This document shows positions 55,365-64,000 of a stretch of DNA of 64,000 nucleotides, one piece after another; position 1 is the first letter of the stretch; each line of letters begins with the position of its first letter. Location of the stretch: assembly GCA_034387635.1 (NCBI GenBank), contig JAOANU010000007.1, positions 682,001-746,000 of the forward strand, given 5' to 3'. The position numbers were made by a program, and so were the translations under genes. The notes under the pieces were generated by a model. The model had not been told where the DNA came from. It saw nothing but the letters and a program-made list of their open reading frames with translations, and searched no databases. Origin of the DNA: Rhodosporidiobolus odoratus (taxonomy: Eukaryota > Basidiomycota > Microbotryomycetes > Sporidiobolales > Sporidiobolaceae).

Positions 55365-56737
55365 GGTTGACGTGTGTGGGTTTGAGCTGTTGTAGGTGTT
55401 GTGAGATGAGGTGGTTCCGGGGTAAAGGTGTGGTGAAGGTGCGAGGTGAAGTGGGGAGAGGTTGGAAGGCGCAAGTCAGCAAGGGATCAAGGAAGCGTCG
55501 CTGAGGCGGGGTGTGGTGCTATCTTCTGAGGTGCCAACTAGTCTTACCAGTGTGTTGGTACGCCAAGGTGGTCAAGACAGGCGCGGAGAAGGGAGTTGAC
55601 GAGCGAAGTCGAGAGGAGGTCAAGTGTCTGCAGCGGCTGACGGCCAAGAGCGGAAAAAGTCGTGCGCGGGTTCAAGATCAAGCCAAGCTTGGAGTTTTCC
55701 GTGCGGGAACACAAACGAGAGCAAGAGCACAAGTTGAAGGAGGACAACCCTCGACGAGGGTCGTGGAAGATTAGAAGAAAGCGAGACCGAGCCCCGCCAT
55801 TTTCTTTTTCTCGCGCGTTCTGGCCTTCTCTAGCACACTCACGACGTTTCCCCTCATCCGAAACGTCTACGCTGCGCCCCTGACGTTGCGAGACCGGCCG
55901 AGCGGATACCGGAAGGTGACGGGGTACTTTCTTCCCTTTTCTTGTAGGGGCAAAGGGTCTTTGAGGACGCTGATTGTCAGGGACATGCCGGCCCGATCCC
56001 TGTAACCAGGGTCGCCGGTAGATTAGGCAAGTGAGGTGCAGAGCGAGGTGAGCGAGACGTGCTGAATCGTCAAGGTGACGAAATCTACCGCGGGAAAAAA
56101 AGCGCAGGAGGGTGAAAGATAGGATCGCCGCTGGCGACGGGCACTTTACCGGTGATTGAGGCTGTCTAGCGGGGCCTCGTAAGCTTTGTATACGGGTGGA
56201 GTGCACGAGAGAGGCTGCATTCGGGGAGCGCAGGACGAATGCAGCGTGCATGAGGGGGAAAAGAAGTGATCAAGAGTACACACACACCGCGTGAGGTTAG
56301 CCCCGAGATGCGGCTGACGAGGCGTAGGAGTCTGTGCGTACGTCTAGGGCGGTACAGCTAGCCTCGGCGCTACAAGGCTTGGACAGGACCGGCGTTTGAC
56401 CCGACGGAGAAAGAGGAAAAGGAAAAGAGGCTCGCAGGGTCGGATGGGATGTCGAGCTGTTTCGCAACAGGGTCGCGGGCATGACAGTGTGTCTGCAGGG
56501 CTTGTTGAGCAAGCTGAAACGACCCGACTGTAAGAGTTGAAACCGTGACATCGGATGAAGGCGATGGACAAGGCAAAGGTGGCAACAGCACGAGTCGCTG
56601 GGGGGACAGTCGGAGGGCCCATTGAGGTACCGAGCACTGACGTACGAGCAAGCGCAGCGGGTATAGCAATATGACGAGGGGAGGGACGAGGTCAAGGGAG
56701 TGGTCGCTTGTTCTACTTCCTCCACATCCCTCAAACC
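55365..56737. other. Divergent intergenic region (J-protein / RPN2)
   Basis: Holds both promoters. A 235-codon minus-strand frame at 55544-56251 has no domain or splice evidence and is not called. Confidence 0.45.
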
Positions 56738-59700
56738 ATGGTACAATCAGCACAAGGTAAGTCTGTGACCCCACTGCGAGCTAGTACAGCATCTCAACTC
56801 ACCATAGCACCCTTCTGTAGGACTGCTCTCCCTCCTCGACGAGCCTGAAGCGGCGCTTCAATCTCACGCCCTCTCGCTCATCAACGACAACATTGACACG
56901 TTCTGGGCTGAAGTAGCCGACGAGGTAGTCAAAATGTACGCTCAACCTTGTCCCTCTCGGCCTGCCCAGCTCTCTCGTGAGGTGGAACCGACTGTCGACT
57001 TCCGCTGACGACGTCGACTCCCTTCTCCAATTCAGCGAATCACTGTCGGAATCACCCACATTTCCCGCTCAATCCCTCGCGTCCCTCGTCGCCAGTAAGG
57101 TCTACTACCACCTCGGCTCAAACGAGGAAGCTCTCCGCTTTGCCTTGGGCGCCGCCAAGCTGTTCGATGTCGAACTCAAAGACGACGTGAGCCCGAGCGA
57201 GGCAGAGTATGTCGAAACCGTCGTCTGTAGGTTCACTATCCCCCTTATCACCACGGCGAGCAAGCTGACTGGGAGGGGATGCTGCAACAGCCAGGGCCAT
57301 CGACTCGTACATCTTCTCTCGCTCAGCTGCTGCTTCATCGACCGACTCCGCGCCGGTAGACGCAAGGCTAGAGGCGATTGTTGAGCGCATGTTTGAGCGA
57401 TGTGAGCGAGATGGCGAGTACAAGCAGGTGCGTCTGTACCCCTTGCTTTCTTTCCTGCCCCTGTTCAAGGGCCGGCTTTTTCGGGCCTGTTTGGTGTTAA
57501 CCTACCCCGTCACACAGGCTCTCGGTATCGCTCTCTCTTCCCATCGCCTCGACGTTGTCCGCCGCATCTTCTCCTCCACTTCCGACGCTTCCCTCCTTGA
57601 ATGGATCCTCGACATTGTCATTCGCGAGGGTGTCGTGGGTGGCGCCTCGCGGGAGTACAAGAGCGAGGTGCGTTGGCTCGGACGGATTAGCTCTTGAGCA
57701 AGCTTGCTTCCTGCAGAAGGAGCTGATGTAGCATCGGTCCTTCGTACAGATCCTCCACCTCCTCATTGAACTCTTCTCCACCACCTCCAACCCCGACTAC
57801 TTCGCCATCTCACAATGCCACGTCTACCTGAACGATGCCACACTCGCCTCGGCCCTGCTCACTTCCCTCCTTCACCTCGGTCCCGCATCCTCCACCTCTA
57901 CTCCCGAATCTTCCTCCGAACCAGACGAGACCGCCATCCTCACCGCCTACCAGATTGCCTTTGACCTCGCCGAAACCGCTACGCAAGAGTTCTTGCAGCT
58001 CGTCAGGAGCTCGCTGGCGCCTGCTACCGAGAGTGCGTTGGTTGAGGGCGAAGCACCTGCACCGGCTCAGGCGAAGGAAGGGAAGGAAGTGCACCGTGAG
58101 AGGGTGGTCAGTATCTTGAGCGGGGAGGAGAGTATCAGGTTGCAGTTGGAGTTCTTGTACAGGAACAACAAGACGGATATGCTGTTGCTCAAGGGAACCA
58201 AGGTACGCGTCGTCTTTTCCTTTGCCTCTTTCTCACTCCTTCGCTGACTCGCTGACTCGCCCACTGTTTGTTTTGTGTCCGCCATGGTCCGCCTTGAACA
58301 CGCGCAGGACCTCCTCGAACCCCGAAACTCGATCTACCACTCTGCCGTCACCTTCCTCAACGCTTTCTCCAACGCAGGCACCACTTCTGACCTCTTCCTC
58401 CGCGAGAACCTCGACTGGCTCGGTAAAGCCTCCAACTGGTCCAAATTCACCACCACCGCCGCCCTCGGAGTGATTCACAAAGGCAACCTCGATCAGGGGA
58501 AAGCCATCTTGGAACCTTACCTCCCCAGAGAAGCTGGAGGGAGGGGCGACAGTGGAAGTGTTTATTCCGAGGGTGGAAGTTTGTATGCGCTTGGGTTGGT
58601 TAATGCTAATCATGGAAGGGAGGAGACTGTCAGTTACCTTTTGGAGCAGATGAATGGCAGTCAGGAAGAGGTTATTCAGCATGGGGCGGCGCTTGGGTTG
58701 GGTGTGGCTAGTATGGGGAGTGGGAATGAGGGTGCGTCTTTGTCCAGCCTTTTCTTCCTCTACTGTCGCCGGACCCTAGGCTGATCTTGCCTCTTCCTTG
58801 GCCCGGCCTTGCTCCGAGTAGAGGTCTACGACGCCCTCCGCACCCTCCTCTTCAACGACTCTGCCGTCGCCGGTGAAGCCGCCGGGTACAGTATGGGTCT
58901 TGTCATGCTCGGTACCGGGTCTGAAAAGGCCCTCGACGAGATGCTCCAATACGCGCATGAAACTCAGCATGAGAAGATCATTAGGGGTTTGGCACTGGGT
59001 ATCGCCTTCCTCATGTATGGAAGGGAGGAGGCGGCGGATAAGACGGTTGAGGGGTTGTTGGGGGATGCGGTACGTCTCGCATACCTTGGACCTCTCAACC
59101 TCCCTCGCGGGCTTCGAACACTAATCGAGGGTTTGCGAAACCGCACAGGACGCTATCCTCCGCTACGGTGGCATCTACACCCTCGCCCTCGCCTACGCCG
59201 GAACAGGCAACAACAACGCCATCCGCAAACTTCTTCACATCGCCGTCTCGGACGTTTCTGACGATGTTCGTCGTGCCGCCGTTACTGCCCTCGGGTTCAT
59301 CCTGTTCCGTAACCCGACTCAGGTTCCGAGGATTGTGCAGCTGCTGGCGGAGAGTTATAATCCTCATGTCAGGTACGGTAGTGCGATGGCTTTGGGTATT
59401 TCGTGTGCCGGAACTGGATTGGAGGTGAGCTTTTGTCTCTACTGTGTTTTCCACTCGTTTGGGATCAGCTAAGCTGGGTGACTGACTCGAACTCTGGGCC
59501 ATGCTTAATAATAGGACGCTATCGCCCTCCTCGAACCTCTCACCAAAGACCCCGTCGACTTTGTCCGCCAAGGCGCCTGCCTCTCCCTTGCCATGATCCT
59601 GATCGAACAATCCGATGCCTCTCACCCCAAATCCGCCTCGACCCGATCCATCTACACCTCAATCCTGAAAGACAAACACGCCGACGCCATGGCTAAATTC

Positions 59701-60765
59701 GGTGCTGCTCTCAGTCAGGGAATCATTGATGCGGGGGGGAGGAATGTCACGGTATCGATGATGAACAAGAGTGGGAGGCGGGACATGAAGAGTATTGTGG
59801 GGATGGCACTGTTTTTGCAGTTTTGGTATTGGTTCCCTCTGGGGCATTGTTTAAGTTTGGCGTTTACTCCGACGGCTGTGATTGGAGTGGACAAGGACCT
59901 CAAGGTACGGTTTTTCTGCAGCCTCTCTTCCCTGTCTTGCTAGCTCGAGCACAGCCTGACCCATGACTCGTTCTTGCTCGGTAGATCCCCAAATTCGACT
60001 TTACGAGCAACACCAAGCCCTCGTTGTTCGCTTACCAGCCTGCGACCAAGCCACCGACGGAGAAGAAGGTGGAGAAGGTTGAAGCGGCCGTATTGAGTAC
60101 GACTGCCAAGGCGAGTATGAGGCAGAAGGAGAAGGAAAAGGAACAGGGCAAGGGGGAGGACGAGGAGATGGAGACGGTATGTTCTCCTTCTTTCGCTCTC
60201 TTCTTCCACCTACTCGCTACTTCATTCGTGATTTGACTCACCGTGCCCTGTACGGATCCAGGACGAGCCCAAACCCGCTTCCACTTCTACCGACGACACC
60301 GAGATGAAGGTCGACGAGCCCGCCTCGGGAGACAAGGACAAGGAGAAAGAAAAGAAGCCTCGTACCAAAGAGCCGTCAACTACGACTCTCTCTAACCTGT
60401 CCCGAGTAACCCCTCCTCAACTCGCCTACATCTCCTTCCCCTCTTCCTCTCGATTCGTCCCCATCCGACCCGTCAACTCAACCAACGGTGCTCCGGTTGG
60501 CTCGGGTCCTGCTTCGTCCAAGAGTTTGGGTGGAGTCGGGGCGGGGGGAGGGATTCTGTTGGTTAGGGATGCAAAGACCGGGGAGGGCGAGGTCGAGTTT
60601 ATGGAGATGGAGGTGCTCAAAGCTATCGATACGAGCGGGACGGGGGCAGCGGCTGAGGTGGTACCTGCAGCGGAGGGAGGAGCGGCGGCAGGTGGTGAGG
60701 AGGACTTTGCGTCGGGACCGATTGCAGAGGTGCCCCCACCGTTTGAGTGGACCGATTGGGAGTAG
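56738..60765 (+). CDS. RPN2: 26S proteasome regulatory subunit RPN2 (PSMD1)
   Basis: Scaffold subunit of the 19S base, holding ubiquitin receptors and deubiquitinase partners. The first exon is very short (MVQSAQ), followed by [21 protein letters not shown] long helical N-terminal rod follows, then proteasome/cyclosome repeats with [71 protein letters not shown] and [15 protein letters not shown], closing the toroid. After [20 protein letters not shown] comes a charged, lysine- and glutamate-rich insert, then the C-terminal domain, with [10 protein letters not shown] at the end (TAG 60763-60765). About a dozen introns. Length near 990 residues is normal. Convergent with MED5; the stop codons are only about 110 bp apart. 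Confidence 0.95.
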
Positions 60766-60877
60766 AGAGCTGGACGTAGATCTTTTCTGTCTTTGTTTCT
60801 CTCTCGAGACATTGTTCAATCTGCCAGGACAGACGAAATGAAAATCTAGTCAAGCATCCCGTCTTTCTGGTTCTGCA

Positions 60878-63800
60878 CTACGCTTCTACGAGCTCCGCTA
60901 GTCCTGTACACCGCTCCTCGACCAGATTCCAGCTTGCGAGTCGTCGCAAAAACACGGTCAGAGCCGTCTCCGCATCTTCGTCATCCTGATCTCTGCCTAG
61001 CCGCTTCGCATGCTCCATCGCTTCCTCCATCGCTCTTCGTGCTTCGACCATGAGTCGAGTCAAGACCTTCTCGACACGAGTCGTACGACCTTCTCCGCCT
61101 CCCGCCTCGAGAAACTTGTCTTGAGCATTGACCATGACCAAAGCTCCGGCGAGCATATCAGCCAACAACTCGAGGTTGATCCCATCCCTTTCACGTTCGA
61201 CCCCAGGCGCGAGAGGGAAGACCCGTTGTGCCAGATGAGAGAAGGAGGGTAAGATGGTCGCCGATAAGAACTCGAGCACCAGAGGGTTGGTGTGTGCTGC
61301 AGAAGAGAAGGAAGAAGAGTGGGACGGAGGGGAAAAGGCGAGAAGGGCGGAACCTGCTCGTTCGAGGCGGGAGTAGCGCAGGAGGGTATCGAGTTCGGAG
61401 GGGGTGTCGGCTGTAGAATCTGGTTTCGAAGACGGAGAAGTTGCGAGTGAGAGGAGGTGGGGCAGGAGGATGTCGCGCAGGATGAGACGGGAGGTTGCGA
61501 GGGAGGGAGATGAGAGGGTGAGAGAGGCGGCGTTAAAGAGGTTTGGCGGAGGGGCGGAAGTCAGGGGCGAGTCGATCGAGGAAGAGAGAATGTCGAGCAG
61601 GGCCTGCCTATCGGTTTGGGCTGCATGATTTGAGGCACGTCAGACAAGCTCGAAAGGCGATCGACCAATGGAACATTATCCCACCCTCGACTTCGGCCCA
61701 ATTCACCGCATCTTCCTTCTGCCTGAAGGGCATGATGAGCTTCCGTAGCTTGACACGGTCAACAGACTTCTCCTGCGTCTCCGTCGCTTTAGGTAGGTTC
61801 GAAAGCAAAGAAACGAGATGCGGCGCGATGAGTTCAAGAACCGGAGAAGGGAGCTGGTCGGAGAAGATGAAAACTTGGAGGATGTCAAGCATGTTGTGAT
61901 GGTGCGTCGAAGGGCTGAGCCACAGTTCGGTGTCAGCGATTGGCACTTTGGAAGGAAAGCTGCGAGGGAGAACGAACGGTGTTCTCGCAATCTCCTCAAT
62001 CAGCCAAGTAAGCACGCCAGGCAAGGTGAACCGCAAGAGTTCCTGTAAGAAGTAGGAGAGGGCGTCGCGCAGAATATCGAGGTCGACTACGCCAGCTCGA
62101 CATGCCATCAGAGACTGTTTGAGGATTGTCGGCGCGACACGCAGTAGCATGCGAGGATCGGTAGCACTGTGGTAGACTGCATCAATAGCGGTAAGGAAAG
62201 ATGAGTTCGAGGAAAGGGACGGACTGCATCAGATCATCCGAGATTCCTTCTCCAAACAAGGCCGCTATCCACCCGCTCACCGCCGTTCTCTCCTCGTCAG
62301 GCAGAATCGACAGTGGGTACGTCGCAGCTGATGACGGGAGCCAGCCTACGAGGAAGCTGCTTGCTGAGCCGAGGTGGTATGCGAGGTTGGCGTCCAGCTG
62401 CGAAGCAGTAAGAAGGAGTCATTCAGGCGGCGAATGGAGGGAGTGCAAATCCGCTGGACATACACCAAATCGAGCAACGACGAGCTGAACGAAGACGACT
62501 AGAGTTCCGTATCGTTCTGTCGAGTTCTCCTCGCCTGCATCGCAATGAGGGAATGAATACGAAACCACGGAACAGGGAGCGACGAGGAGAGTATCGCACT
62601 GAAGTCACTTTGCGCTGGGTCAAAGTCGTCGATGACCCTTCGTAGAGGCGCGAGGATCTGTCTCGGCTGAATGTGGAGCAGGAGTACCCCCAGTACGTCC
62701 GCGTCTTGCGATAGCGTCTCGCAGAAGGAAGCGAGGTTGTGCAAGTCAGGCGGCGATGAAGAGGCGAGGGAGTGTATGCTCTGCGGGATGCGCCGATGCT
62801 CAGTCGCCATAGCATAGAGGAAGTGGAGGACGAGTGCTCACCTCGCAGATCGCTCCTGAGATTGCCCGCTGTGCCGGAAGGTTGGACACGAGTTCCTCCA
62901 GAATCTGCTTGAGTTGCTCCGGGTCGCCGCCTGCAAGACGAGCGGAGTAATCGACAAGCTGCAGCCAAGATTATCGTGAGCTCGCTGGGTCGTGGTCACG
63001 GCGGGAGAACAGGCGCGCCTGCACGGATTCCAGGTCGCTCCGCTCGACCGTCGTGGCGATGCTGGCGCCAACGTCTGGTGAGTACACCTCCTGCTGGCAC
63101 AGAGCCACCACGAGTTTGTCTGCTGCGGATGATAGTGAGGCAAGCGAGCTACTGCTGAAAGGGGTAGCTGGGATCAGCAAGGTAAACAGGCGTGAGATCT
63201 GCAACGCTGAAACTCGCTGACCCGTCTACATCCATGGCGTTTCCAACTGATGACGAAGAGTTTGCGCTCTTCACGAGCCGTATTGCCTGCGCGAGCGCGC
63301 TGGGGAACTGGCGGACCTATCTTGATTAGCGAACGCTGCGACAAGTCGGTTGAAGGTCACGCACGTCTTCCTTCGCGCCAAGCTCGCTGGATTCGTGCTT
63401 CTCTGCGACCGCTCGAAGCATATAAGGCAGCTGCATACGAAGTGTGAATGCCTATTCTAGATCATAAAAAAAGCAGAGAAGTGCCTACCTTGGCGAAAAC
63501 AGCACCTTCAATGACCTTATCCTGACGCACCATGCCGGTGACCGCTTTGAGCATCGGGAGAAGTAGGTCGGCCAAGCCGCGTACGTATGCTACCTCGGCC
63601 GCGGAGTCACGAAAGGGAGATTGGGCTAGTCGGTAGTTAAGGTAAGATTGGATCTGAGAAACAAGGGTGGCGGCGGGGGTGTGCGGAAGTGATATCTAGA
63701 GACAGTGGTCGGTGAGTACAATGTACAGAGTCCAGAGCCAAGAGTTGCCGAAGCACGGGAGAGCGTATCCAGAAGAAGGGAGGTGTCGATGACTTACTAG

Positions 63801-64000
63801 CCGGGATGCGAGCATGACTGCGTCAGGTTCGTAGGTCAACAGTCTGCCTTCGTCGTCCAGCGCCACAGGAGACGCGACTCGTCGTCGACCTCCTGAACTC
63901 AAGCGGCTCAGTGCCGTCTGTAGGTCCGCCTTGAGCTGCACTTCCCGACCAGCAGGCAGCGCTTCAATCGCTCGCTTGAGCGCGACCGTGCACTGCTCGA
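60878..64000 (-). CDS. MED5: Mediator subunit 5 (Nut1-like), 5' end outside the window
   Basis: Tail-module subunit of Mediator, linking activators to RNA polymerase II. TAG is at 60878-60880; the frame is still open at 64000, so the N-terminus is missing. Recognisable stretches, in order: LKADLQTALSRLSSGGRRRV; SLPHTPAATLVSQIQSYL; VRQFPSALAQAIRLVKSANS; LAYHLGSASSFLVGWLPSSA; SGWIAALFGEGISDDLMQS; MLLRVAPTILKQSLMACRAG; DALSYFLQELLRFTLPGVLT; MLDILQVFIFSDQLPSPVLE; FRACLTCL. The chain from ALFGEGISDDL through the APTILKQS and YFLQ blocks is what I know of fungal Med5. The protein is nearly all helical with no catalytic motif. Many introns; several exon joins in the left part (61.3-61.6 kb) are uncertain. 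Confidence 0.75.

Noticed and set aside
55544..56251. 235-codon minus-strand frame in the J-protein/RPN2 promoter region
   Set aside because: No domain, no splice signals that extend it, arginine-rich chance composition.

Overview
The window looks like nuclear DNA of a basidiomycete yeast-like fungus. Its genes are GC-rich and broken by many short GT-AG introns (roughly 40-170 nt) with CTAAC/CTGAC-type branch sites, and they include fungal-only families (VTC polyphosphate polymerase, Med5, fungal BTB, bZIP). I infer Pucciniomycotina, probably a Rhodotorula/Rhodosporidium relative; this rests on style and gene content, not on a database match.

Layout. (1) 1-4.8 kb: a partial Baeyer-Villiger-type flavin monooxygenase and a complete VTC4 polyphosphate polymerase, both on the minus strand. 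(2) 4.8-34.5 kb: an accessory, repeat-rich block. It holds a long multi-intron gene of unknown family (copy A, 13.1-17.2 kb, with a related block at about 6.1-6.4 kb) cut by a young Ty3/gypsy chromovirus with near-identical LTRs and a 5-bp target duplication. It also holds a convergent unknown gene (17.3-19.1 kb), a decayed second copy of the long gene (copy B, 19.3-22.9 kb) that carries a solo LTR and a hAT-like MITE, and an N-terminal fragment (copy C, 33.1-33.5 kb). A gag fossil (25.5-27.7 kb), two intron-containing tRNA-Leu genes and a TA-flanked Tigger/pogo-like inverted-repeat element carrying an intron-bearing small gene (31.2-32.4 kb) complete it. (3) 34.5-64 kb: a compact housekeeping block: a small conserved protein, a BTB-like gene with an internal stop, pyruvate kinase, a ferric reductase, two stress-protein-like or unknown genes, TFIIB, GET1, a Gcn4-type bZIP, a class B J-protein, proteasome subunit RPN2 and Mediator subunit MED5 (5' end outside the window).

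The housekeeping genes do not form one pathway. TFIIB, MED5 and the bZIP belong to transcription; GET1, the J-protein and RPN2 to protein targeting, folding and turnover; pyruvate kinase, ferric reductase and VTC4 to central, iron and phosphate metabolism. The best candidates for something undescribed are the duplicated long gene family (A/B/C) with its convergent neighbour, and the inverted-repeat element with a captured gene. Exon models were made by eye from splice signals and reading frames, so single splice sites may be wrong.
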